Assembly: GCF_023838525.1 (NCBI RefSeq)
Contig: NZ_JAHUQD010000007.1
Span: 1 to 64,000, forward strand
Direction of reading: 5' to 3'
From: Caldicoprobacter algeriensis
Lineage (GTDB): Bacteria > Bacillota > Clostridia > Caldicoprobacterales > Caldicoprobacteraceae
DNA length: 64,000 bases
In this document: positions 29,661 to 36,721 of the stretch, one piece after another
Numbering within the stretch: position 1 is the first letter of the stretch
Layout of the letters: each line of letters begins with the position of its first letter
The notes under the pieces: generated by a model
Told to the model about the DNA's origin: nothing
The model's database searches: none
The model's input: the letters and a program-made list of their open reading frames with translations, nothing else
Translations under genes and position numbers: made by a program

Positions 29661-29910
29661 ATTACCAAGTCAACTCCCCAACGCCTAAAGAAGCGGGGGC
29701 TCGTAAAAAGCCTTGGTTGACTAGCCTCAGTTGCCAGTACAAAGCTGACAGAGTTTCGTGAGGTAGACTATGATACTCTGGAGTGTTGCTCCTCAAGCTC
29801 CAGGTTCTGTCGTACAGGTTTAAACAGTCCTGGAGGATAGGGACAACAGTGGCTTGTGCATGACAAGCCTATTTAATGTTGGTGATGAGCACCTTAACTC
29901 TGATAGGAGG
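29661..29910 (+). ncRNA. Candidate IscB omega RNA (HEARO-like), without an adjacent iscB
   Basis: A dense run of helices. AGTCAAC (29668-29674) pairs with GTTGACT (29716-29722), enclosing CCCC/CGC arms with GCG/GGGG and a GGCT/AGCC hairpin. Further on are CTGGAG (29778-29783) with CTCCAG (29798-29803), GGCTTGT (29851-29857) with ACAAGCC (29863-29869), and GGTG (29881-29884) with CACC (29890-29893). It ends AACTCTGATAGGAGG, directly before an ATG. This layout, ending at the ribosome binding site of a following gene, matches what I know of HEARO RNAs upstream of IscB nucleases. Here the gene that follows is a 67-codon membrane ORF, not IscB. The guide would lie just 5' of the first stem, around 29645-29665. 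A covariance-model search would settle the class. Confidence 0.5.
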
Positions 29911-29918
29911 TTTATAAA

Positions 29919-30122
29919 ATGGAACAGCAGAAAAACAATAAATATCAAATGCTAATGTTTATAATAAATGCGATTATAGGTTTGGTAGTTATAATAGGTT
30001 TAGTAGTAATAAGACTAAAAAAAGAAAAAGCAGCAGATACATATGTAAGGAATATCATTGAAATAAATAATGAACTTGATCTGATGGTTAACGATATTGA
30101 ATATACGTTTGGCGATAGATAA
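29919..30122 (+). CDS. Small single-pass membrane protein, unknown
   Basis: 67 residues: a polar N-terminus, one strongly hydrophobic helix (MLMFIINAIIGLVVIIGLVV, about 11-30) and a charged, helical C-terminus. It starts at ATG 8 nt after GATAGGAGG. A second short frame follows at 30163 with coiled-coil character, and the two could be halves of one membrane-anchored coiled-coil protein broken by the TAA at 30120 and a frame change before 30163. It is AT-rich compared with its neighbours, which fits acquired DNA. No function can be assigned. Confidence 0.45.
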   Translation: MEQQKNNKYQMLMFIINAIIGLVVIIGLVVIRLKKEKAADTYVRNIIEINNELDLMVNDIEYTFGDR

Positions 30123-30162
30123 AGAAATGAAAGCGATATTTATAAAGAAAATATAATCATAT

Positions 30163-30417
30163 ATGGATGAGTGGTCTATCATTGCAGATAAAATAGAAAA
30201 AATAGAGCCTCCATCAAGGTTAACAAATTATCATTTACTAACGATACAAAAGACCAAACTAGTTTATGATGTATTAAAAAGTGCACATGAAGTGGCACTT
30301 TCTTACAGGTCAGAAACATTAGAATATTTAAATAACCACGAAGATACAATCCTTCAATTTAGAAAGTTGAGAGAAAAGCAAACTCAAGAACTAGAAAAGT
30401 TAGCTAGACGTAACTAG
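30163..30417 (+). CDS. Small helical protein, unknown (possible distal half of the preceding gene)
   Basis: 84 residues, largely charged and helix-forming (ETLEYLNNHEDTILQFRKLR, EKQTQELEKLARRN). There is no good ribosome binding site in front of ATG 30163. It lies in frame +1 relative to the 67-residue ORF, 41 bp downstream, so a frameshifted single gene is as likely as a separate one. Unrecognised. Confidence 0.35.
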   Translation: MDEWSIIADKIEKIEPPSRLTNYHLLTIQKTKLVYDVLKSAHEVALSYRSETLEYLNNHEDTILQFRKLREKQTQELEKLARRN

Positions 30418-30520
30418 TATGAACATATGTTACATAACGTATAAAAATCCCCAAACGAAATAGAATTAGTGAATATGAAACTATTTGGGGGAAAAAAGTT
30501 AAAAAGAAAAGCTGTAATAT

Positions 30521-30649
30521 AAAGAGACGGGCTGGCAAATTGCTGAAGATTCCTGGTTTTCTGAACGCTATAATTGTCCGCGTTTCACAACACCCGATGA
30601 AAAAGGTAAAGTAGTTCTGGATTATTGTTTCTATTTAAAAGATGAATAA
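30521..30649 (+). pseudogene. Gene remnant, C-terminal fragment
   Basis: A start-less open frame of 42 codons with convincing protein-like composition (TGWQIAEDSWFSERYNCPRF, then TTPDEKGKVVLDYCFYLKDE) ends at TAA 30647-30649. It is preceded by an inverted repeat CCCCAAA...TTTGGGG (about 30451-30490). It is probably the tail of a deleted gene. The family is not recognised. Confidence 0.35.
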
Positions 30650-30771
30650 CCGTTGATAGGATAGTTTTATTGAAGTTATATAAGGTTTTAGATGGTGTCA
30701 TAGAAACAATAATATTTGTGGAATACAAAATAACCCTCACAAGCCCCCATACGAAGAATGAACCAACAGAT

Positions 30772-30815
30772 AACAAGCCTCCGTATACATTCCGGAGGCT
30801 TGTTGCTGGTTTTTT
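30772..30815 (+). terminator. Strong terminator hairpin downstream of cotA
   Basis: A perfect 12-bp stem, AACAAGCCTCCG (30772-30783) with CGGAGGCTTGTT (30793-30804), followed on the plus strand by a T6 run at 30810-30815. It stops plus-strand transcription from the decayed island; for the minus-strand cotA it gives only a hairpin without a U run. Confidence 0.7.
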
Positions 30816-32388
30816 ATGAGCAGTAATTCTTAATTACCCTAAACGGACGCATCATGTCATGGTCTTCATGTTCCAGAATGTGGCAGTGCCATACATAGTC
30901 ACCCGTATAGCCATCAAATTTTGCGATAATCCTTGTGACTTGCCCAGGCGTAACCCTTACGGTATCCTTCCAGCCTCTTTCATTCGGGTCAGGGGGAATA
31001 GGGTCTCCCGTGTATTTGATTTCGCCTGTGCTTCTGTAGTGCTGTACATCAAACGGCCTGCGGTCCAAAATTTGAAACTGCACCAGATGCACATGGATGG
31101 GGTGAGGGAAAGCTATCAGGTTCAAAAAATTCCATATCTCAATGCTGCCCAATTCCGGCATCTGGGCAACAGGATCATGCCAGGTTTTCCCATCAAGCTG
31201 AAACGATGGACGACCATATCTGTCTGGTACCGCATCAAGAGTCAGATTTCTAACTTTCGTAGCCATATTTTCATTTAGTCGCTCGATAGGATACAGTGTT
31301 TCGGGTATTGTGCTGATGTCTTCATCTTTAAGCGGAAGCACTACCCTAAACTGCATGACATTTCTTGTATTTTCATCTGTATCATCATTTGTCAATATAA
31401 TATATTCACCCTTCGAACCCGAAAAGTCAATAATGATATCTGCCCTCTCCGCAGGCATAATTGTCAATGCATCGAGCTCTACAGGACTTTCTAAAAGCCC
31501 TCCGTCGGTTCCTATTTGATAGAATTTCTGGCCATTTGATAGCCTTAGCGTATATGTCCGGGAATTCGACCCGTTCAAAATCCTGAAACGGTACTTCCTC
31601 GGCTCTACATTGAGGTAAGGCCATACCTTGCCGTTGACAAGAATTGTATTTCCAAAGAATATCGGCACCACTGATGGAAAGACTCCCGGCACTGGTTGAG
31701 GCGGTTCAGCGGGATAAAACAGGGAACCGTCTTTATTAAATGACCTGTCCTGAATCAGCAGAGGGATTTCATACTCGCCTGATGGCAAATTGAGCATCGG
31801 TTCCAGGTGATCGCGTATAATATAAAAACCTGCAAGGCCTGAATATACGTTCAACCTGGTTATTCCCAGTGCATGGTCATGATACCATAATGTTGCAGCC
31901 TGCTGGTGATTGGTATACTTGTATACTTCAGTGGAAAAATGTGGGCCCGTCTCTTTAAAGCCTTGTGTGAACCAGGCCTCCGGATGTCCATCGCTGTCAG
32001 GCGAGACCCGTGCGCCGTGAAGATGTACAACTGTTCGTACTTCGGGTGTATCAATAGCCCCATGCAAGGTACGGTCTACCGGTAATAAATGCTTTTTTGG
32101 CAGGCAGTTAATCCATTTGACCATGACGGTACGATCCTTTAGTGTTTCAATAGTAGGACCGGGATATGTGCCGTTATATCCCCATACTGTAGTTTCAGGA
32201 AAACATTTATGCAGCTTTTGTTTTACTTGCAACATTTTCACTTCATAGTATGCTCCATCTTTTAGTCTTTTTGTAGGCTGCAGTACATCGGGAATCGGCA
32301 GTTCGTCAACAAACTTCGGAATTGAATTCGGGTCTGATGGATCAACTTTATATTCGTAATATTCGTTATCATTCAAATCATATGACAT
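30814..32388 (-). CDS. cotA: CotA-like multicopper oxidase (spore coat laccase)
   Basis: About 524 residues with all four copper-binding motifs in order: HLHGARVSPDSDG, WYHDHALGITRLNVY, HPIHVHLVQFQILDRRPFD and WHCHILEHEDHDMMRP (with the T1 axial Met). Long stretches match Bacillus CotA (FVDELPIPD, TVWGYNGTYPGPTIE, ILVNGKVWPYL.VEPRKYRFR, IGTDGGLL, PAERADIIIDF). There is no signal peptide, as expected for a mother-cell coat enzyme. I set the start at ATG 32388 (MSYDLNDNEYY) behind GAGGTGAT; GTG 32400 is an in-frame alternative. A SigK-type promoter lies upstream. An O2-dependent enzyme is notable in an otherwise anaerobic-looking gene set. Confidence 0.93.
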   Translation of the reverse strand: MSYDLNDNEYYEYKVDPSDPNSIPKFVDELPIPDVLQPTKRLKDGAYYEVKMLQVKQKLHKCFPETTVWGYNGTYPGPTIETLKDRTVMVKWINCLPKKHLLPVDRTLHGAIDTPEVRTVVHLHGARVSPDSDGHPEAWFTQGFKETGPHFSTEVYKYTNHQQAATLWYHDHALGITRLNVYSGLAGFYIIRDHLEPMLNLPSGEYEIPLLIQDRSFNKDGSLFYPAEPPQPVPGVFPSVVPIFFGNTILVNGKVWPYLNVEPRKYRFRILNGSNSRTYTLRLSNGQKFYQIGTDGGLLESPVELDALTIMPAERADIIIDFSGSKGEYIILTNDDTDENTRNVMQFRVVLPLKDEDISTIPETLYPIERLNENMATKVRNLTLDAVPDRYGRPSFQLDGKTWHDPVAQMPELGSIEIWNFLNLIAFPHPIHVHLVQFQILDRRPFDVQHYRSTGEIKYTGDPIPPDPNERGWKDTVRVTPGQVTRIIAKFDGYTGDYVWHCHILEHEDHDMMRPFRVIKNYCS

Positions 32389-32420
32389 ATAGAATATCAC
32401 CTCTTTTATTTCTCTCGTTA

Positions 32421-32449
32421 TATATTATGTAGATGACGCCTCGAAGGTG
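32421..32449 (-). promoter_or_regulatory. SigK-type sporulation promoter of cotA
   Basis: On the minus strand CACC (32449-32446), a 16-bp spacer and CATAATATA (32429-32421) match the Bacillus SigK consensus (mACm, 16 bp, CATANNNTA) exactly. The start site would fall near 32414, about 25 nt before the cotA ATG. Bacillus cotA is also SigK-dependent. Confidence 0.65.
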
Positions 32450-32747
32450 CAATAATCGCTCAAAACATCGCGATTAACGTGCCGATATGCAATACGGCAG
32501 AAGTTTGCGGAAACCCCAGGCAGTCAGCGATCATTTAGCAATGGAGACTACAAAATATATATATTGAATCAGTATTGCAAAATTTTATTAGATGTGATAG
32601 ATATACTACCAAGAATGGGTGGGTAGTTTGCATTTACAAAATTTATGCACCCCTTTTGTTGCTTATTTCACATCTATGCGGCATATTATTTGTAGGAGAT
32701 ATAGAAATATTAAGCATTCACATTCATCACAGAAAAAACTTAGAATA

Positions 32748-32884
32748 CTCTCGAAAAGTAGCTGAGCAACATAGGCACAACGATTGATTTTGTAGAGCAA
32801 CCTTGCAGAATAATTATGGGGTGAAGTCCCAAGACCGAACCTGCAAACAAGCTAAAATAACGCTCTCAGACTTTTCGAGAGCGT
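32748..32884 (+). ncRNA. Twin structured leader element, copy 1
   Basis: A 137-bp element, 96% identical to copy 2 (48392-48528; five substitutions, no indel). The 5' arm CTCTCGAAAAG (32748-32758) pairs with CTTTTCGAGAG (32871-32881). An internal TTGCAG/CTGCAA stem holds a GGGG-TGAAG-TCCC hairpin, and a GAGCAAC motif occurs twice. The 3' arm can instead form the hairpin ACGCTCTC/GAGAGCGT (32860-32884), which competes with the closing stem as in a riboswitch. It lies 28 bp before the creatininase-family start. I cannot assign it to a known class. The 32389-32747 stretch upstream holds only the cotA promoter and AT-rich sequence. Confidence 0.6.
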
Positions 32885-32912
32885 ACAATATAAAAAATGG
32901 AGGGATTTGCTT

Positions 32913-33725
32913 ATGCGTTGGGAGTATTTGGTACCAAAGGATTTCAAAAAAGCTGTAAAGGAGACTGGACTTTGCATTGTTCCAACAGGGTCTTTGGAAC
33001 GGCATGGGGAACACCTGCCTTTTGGATGTGACATGATTATCAGCCATACAATAGCATGCAAGGCTGCAGAGATAGAACCCGCCGTCGTATTTCCACCATA
33101 CTTCATGATGCAGGTGCATGAAGCTGCCTGTTTTACGGGCACGGTCAATTTCCCTCAGGCTTTTGCTATTGAAGCATTCGGCCTACTTCTAAAGTCTATC
33201 GCATCCAACGGGTTTAAGAAAATCCTTGTTGTAAATGGCCATGGCGGCAACGCCCATATGCTTGATTACTTTGCCATGAGTCGCCTGGATGAGCCCACAG
33301 ATTATATTCTTTACTATACCAATATTGGTGAGGGGCTTACCAGCGAGGAACGTGCTAGAATAAACAGCTTATGGGAAACTGATATTCTCGGCCATGCTTG
33401 TGAAATGGAGACTTCTCTTTTTATGGCCTGTTGCCCGGGCAAGGTAAAGCTTGAATACGTCCCACGAAAAACGGTAAAACCATTGAGGCGTTTCAAACAT
33501 TTGTGGGAGCATGGCGTACATAATGCCCTTTGGTGGTATGCAGACTATCCGGAAAACGTGGTAGGCAATGCCAGCTATGCCAGTGAAGAAAAGGGAAGGG
33601 TGGTATTGGACATTTATGTTGCAGCGCTGGCCCGTGCAATAAAGGCGGTCAAGGATGATAAAGAAGCTCCACGGCTTCAGGCTGAGTTTATCCAGCGGGT
33701 GAGAAATAAGGGGGCAGAGGAGTAA
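32913..33725 (+). CDS. Creatininase-family amidohydrolase
   Basis: About 270 residues of the creatininase/MftE metal-dependent family: VPTGSLERHGEHLPFGCD carries the Glu-x-His and Asp metal ligands, followed by VNGHGGN with the catalytic Glu/His region, and GHACEMETS. Members include creatinine amidohydrolase, riboflavin-pathway FAPy deformylase and peptide-processing MftE; the substrate cannot be told here. ATG 32913 is 8 nt after GGAGG; TTG 32907 is an alternative. The gene is probably controlled by the structured leader just upstream. Confidence 0.85.
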   Translation: MRWEYLVPKDFKKAVKETGLCIVPTGSLERHGEHLPFGCDMIISHTIACKAAEIEPAVVFPPYFMMQVHEAACFTGTVNFPQAFAIEAFGLLLKSIASNGFKKILVVNGHGGNAHMLDYFAMSRLDEPTDYILYYTNIGEGLTSEERARINSLWETDILGHACEMETSLFMACCPGKVKLEYVPRKTVKPLRRFKHLWEHGVHNALWWYADYPENVVGNASYASEEKGRVVLDIYVAALARAIKAVKDDKEAPRLQAEFIQRVRNKGAEE

Positions 33726-33756
33726 TTTAATCTGGTGTCCGATTGTTTAAAAATTA

Positions 33757-34563
33757 TTAGCTGCTGCTTACTCTCAGCATCGCTCTGTCTTCATCGAACT
33801 TCCTGTGGGCAGCCTGTTCAAACATACCCACCAATTCATTCACGGTGAGCGATGTTTTATCCGAGTCCTTTATATCCAGTATAATCTGCCCTTTGTCCAT
33901 CATTATAAGTCGGTTACCCATTTTAATGGCATGCTCCATGTTATGTGTGATCATGAGCGTGGTTATACCTTTATGGAGAACGATTTTTTCGGTCAGGTTG
34001 TTTATCAGGCGGGCAGTGGACGGATCCAATGCAGCAGTATGCTCATCCAAAAGAAGCAGTTTGGGCTTGACCATGGTGGCAATAATTAAGGTTAGGGCCT
34101 GTCGCTGTCCTCCTGAAAGCAATTTTACCTTATAATTCAAACGGTTTTCTAAACCCAAGCCGGTTTCGGCCAATTTCTGCCTGAATTCTTCCCTGAGTTT
34201 ATTGTTAAGGCCCCATTTGAGCGTGCGGCGCGCATTTCGACAGTAGGCAATGGCCAGATTCTCCTCTATCGTCATGGACGGAGCAGTACCCTTCATGGGG
34301 TCCTGGAAAACTCTACCGATAAACCTGGCTCTTTCATGTTCGGGTACCCTGGTAATATCCCTGCCATCCAGCAATATGGTTCCCCTATCAGCTGGGTATA
34401 CGCCTGCTATGACGTTCAAAAGGGTGGATTTTCCTGCGCCGTTGCTGCCGATTATAGAAATAAAATCGCCTTCATCAACTTTGAGGTTAATATCGCGCAG
34501 CACTATATTCTCGTTAACAGTACCTGCGTTGAAGATTTTAGTTATCCCTTTAAGTTCTAGCAT
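33757..34563 (-). CDS. ABC transporter ATP-binding protein (TrpZ-like)
   Basis: About 268 residues: Walker A GSNGAGKST, Q-loop FQDP, signature LSGGQRQAL, Walker B LLLLDEHTAALDP and the switch His in THNM. Third gene of a minus-strand operon with permease and binding protein. ATG 34563 (MLELKGITKIF) follows AAGGAGGT; the longer frame to 34599 has no ribosome binding site. Although plain in sequence, the partner binding protein places it with the PF04392-type importers that include streptococcal TrpXYZ. Confidence 0.9.
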   Translation of the reverse strand: MLELKGITKIFNAGTVNENIVLRDINLKVDEGDFISIIGSNGAGKSTLLNVIAGVYPADRGTILLDGRDITRVPEHERARFIGRVFQDPMKGTAPSMTIEENLAIAYCRNARRTLKWGLNNKLREEFRQKLAETGLGLENRLNYKVKLLSGGQRQALTLIIATMVKPKLLLLDEHTAALDPSTARLINNLTEKIVLHKGITTLMITHNMEHAIKMGNRLIMMDKGQIILDIKDSDKTSLTVNELVGMFEQAAHRKFDEDRAMLRVSSS

Positions 34564-34617
34564 GGTGACCTCCTTCCCGTTGAAACCCATACGAAGCAAA
34601 ACACCAAAGCTCCAGCG

Positions 34618-35511
34618 TCAACTGGAAGCAGTCGACGAGGTACTTCGGAGCAAATTCCTGATCTTTGGTGTGCTGAGGGCTATTATCACCAGTACTGTGG
34701 TGAGCAGCTTTAAATCGGTGGCTGCAAAGCCTAGTCTCAATGCAATGCCAATGCTCAATCTGTAGATAAAAGATCCCATCAAGGTCGCAAAAGTCGCCAT
34801 ACAAATGCTTCTTTCTCCTAGCATCATCTCACCTATGATTACCGAAGCCAAACCGGCAACAATGGTGCCTATACCCATCCCTATATCGGCAAACCCCTGA
34901 TACTGTGCTACAAGTGCACCTGACAGCGCTACCAACCCATTTGATAGGGATAAGCCCAGTATTTTCATAGTATCGGTGTTTATTCCGTTGGCTCGAGCCA
35001 TTTCCGGGTTATCACCCGTTGCCCTCAACGCAAAACCGATTTGGGTCTTCAAAAAGCAATCCAGTAAAACCTTTATCAAAAATGCAGCAATTACAAACAA
35101 GGTTATAAACACCCATTTGTACGGCACTCCCCATTCTTCGATATACGTAAATATGGTCTTGGCGTTCAGGAGCGTGACATTTGCTCGGCCCATGATGCGC
35201 AGGTTTATGGAATAAAGCGCTGTCATGGTCAGTATGCTGGCGAGAAGGCCGGTTATTTTTCCACGTGTGTTGAGGAAGCCTGTAATGCAGCCAGCAGCTA
35301 TGCCAGCTGCTGTAGCCAAACACAGCGCTAAAAAGGGGTTGCCGCCATTAAAAATCATGATGGAAGCCACCGCTGCGCCAAGCGGAAAGCTCCCATCTAC
35401 TGTTAAATCAGGGAAGTCAAGTACTTTAAACGTAATATAGACTCCCAGCGCCATTATGCCAAAAACCAGCCCTTGTTCAAGGGACGTAATAATCAAGCCA
35501 AACAACCACAT
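34618..35511 (-). CDS. ABC transporter permease (TrpY-like, branched-chain type fold)
   Basis: About 297 residues with eight or nine hydrophobic helices and the LivH/RbsC-type pattern: VLDFPDLTVDGSFPLGAAVA near the N-terminus, ALRATGDNPEMARANGINT (the coupling EAA-like loop) in the middle. Permeases of this group pair with PF04392 binding proteins. The start is ambiguous: ATG 35511 is only 2 nt from GAGG, while TTG 35505 has 8-nt spacing. It overlaps nothing; 54 bp separate it from the ATPase. Confidence 0.88.
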   Translation of the reverse strand: MWLFGLIITSLEQGLVFGIMALGVYITFKVLDFPDLTVDGSFPLGAAVASIMIFNGGNPFLALCLATAAGIAAGCITGFLNTRGKITGLLASILTMTALYSINLRIMGRANVTLLNAKTIFTYIEEWGVPYKWVFITLFVIAAFLIKVLLDCFLKTQIGFALRATGDNPEMARANGINTDTMKILGLSLSNGLVALSGALVAQYQGFADIGMGIGTIVAGLASVIIGEMMLGERSICMATFATLMGSFIYRLSIGIALRLGFAATDLKLLTTVLVIIALSTPKIRNLLRSTSSTASS

Positions 35512-35523
35512 CACCTCAAAGCC

Positions 35524-36504
35524 TTATTTTATAACTTCGTCGGCCTTTTCAAGTATTTCTTTGGGTATAGTGAGCCCTATGGTTTCGGCCGCTTTTTGGT
35601 TGATTATGAGAGTCACATTTTTGGCCCCTTCTATCGGTATATCCTGGGGCTTTTTACCTTTTATAATTTCCACAGCTATGCGTCCGGTCTGTTTCCCCAG
35701 CTCCTTGTAGTCAATACCTTTGGTGGCCACAGCTCCGGCCTCCACCTGTCCTCTCTCAGACCCAATTACTGGCACTTTGTGCTCATTTGCCACCTTTATA
35801 ACCGCCCCTATAGAGGAGACTATGGTATTGTCGGTGGGGACGTAAATGGCATCCACTCTTCCCATCAAAGACTGAGTGGCTTGGCTCACTTCATTGCTGT
35901 TGCTCACCGTGGCTTCTATTATATTTAAGTCATACTCTTTTGCTGCCTGCTTTGCTATGTCTACTTGGACTTTAGAATTTATTTCACCCGAATTGTATAG
36001 TATGCCCACGTTTTTGGCATCGGGAACCAGGTCTTTCACTAATTTTATCTGTTCAGCTACAGGGTTCATGTCAGTTGTACCAGTTACGTTCCTGCCCGGT
36101 TTTTCAAGACTTTCAGCCAGGCCAGCTGACACCGGATCAGTCACTGCCGTAATCAATATGGGTATATCCTTGGTTACGTTGGCCGCCGCTTGAGCTGCCG
36201 GAGTAGCTATGGCAAGTATCATATCCACTTTTTCATCAACGAATTTACGGGCTATGGTCTGCGCATTGGTTATGTCATTTTGCGCGTTCTGAAAATCGAT
36301 CTTAATGTTTTTACCATCCTCATAGCCGGCTTCCTTGAGTGCTTCAATAAAGCCTTCACGGGCGCTATCCAGTGCTGGGTGCTCCACCAGCTGTGATATG
36401 CCTATTTTAATTACCTTGTTTGAAGATGCTGTTTGGCTGCATGCAATAAAAGTAGTTGATAAGAGTGCTGTTGATAAAATAAGGATAAATACTTTTTTTA
36501 ACAT
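35524..36504 (-). CDS. ABC transporter substrate-binding lipoprotein (TrpX-like)
   Basis: 326 residues with a lipoprotein signal (about 1-22, lipobox FIAC, acylated Cys22) and a PF04392-type binding domain (IGISQLVEHPALDSAREGF, ITAVTDPVSAGLAES, NVTGTTDMNPVAEQIKLVKDL, VPVIGSERGQVEAGAVAT). This family includes TrpX for tryptophan, but ligand specificity varies and is not proven here. First gene of the importer operon, with an unusual leader upstream (36505-36592). Confidence 0.88.
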   Translation of the reverse strand: MLKKVFILILSTALLSTTFIACSQTASSNKVIKIGISQLVEHPALDSAREGFIEALKEAGYEDGKNIKIDFQNAQNDITNAQTIARKFVDEKVDMILAIATPAAQAAANVTKDIPILITAVTDPVSAGLAESLEKPGRNVTGTTDMNPVAEQIKLVKDLVPDAKNVGILYNSGEINSKVQVDIAKQAAKEYDLNIIEATVSNSNEVSQATQSLMGRVDAIYVPTDNTIVSSIGAVIKVANEHKVPVIGSERGQVEAGAVATKGIDYKELGKQTGRIAVEIIKGKKPQDIPIEGAKNVTLIINQKAAETIGLTIPKEILEKADEVIK

Positions 36505-36592
36505 AAAAAAATTCCCCCTTTTTTTATTGACGGAGGGAAATAGACAGCTTATGCTTTTCCCTACCGTACTACCATGCTACTTGCTAATTATA
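36505..36592 (-). promoter_or_regulatory. Importer operon promoter (-10) and leader with spaced UAG/AAG triplets
   Basis: On the minus strand a perfect TATAAT (36592-36587) is followed within the expected transcript by three UAG and two AAG triplets at 8, 8, 7 and 6-nt intervals, then CGGTAGGGAAA pairing with TTTCCCTCCG (10 bp, one bulged T), then AAGGGGGAA near the ATG. TTTCCC could alternatively pair with GGGGGAA and hide the ribosome binding site. The -35 is weak. The logic resembles TRAP-controlled translation, but five triplets is few; TRAP binding is a hypothesis. Confidence 0.35.
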
Positions 36593-36721
36593 ATAGCATA
36601 TCAACATTGCAAAATCAAGAAAGCGATCTAGCGTTTTTATTTGTTTGTATAGTAACGTTTTGTATAACGCAAGCATAAAATAACAACACAGCATGAGAAT
36701 TTATTTGAGGAGAGATAAACA

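Noticed and set aside
32575-32787. 70-codon plus-strand ORF upstream of the creatininase gene
   Set aside because: No ribosome binding site, composition not protein-like at the end, and it runs into the structured element, whose conserved copy 2 has no such frame.
32748-32884. Assignment of the twin element to the ydaO/yuaA c-di-AMP riboswitch
   Set aside because: It shares a GGGGTGAA string with that class, but the flanking conserved blocks and stem order do not fit. c-di-GMP-I/II, SAM, TPP, cobalamin, lysine and glycine classes were also considered and fit no better.
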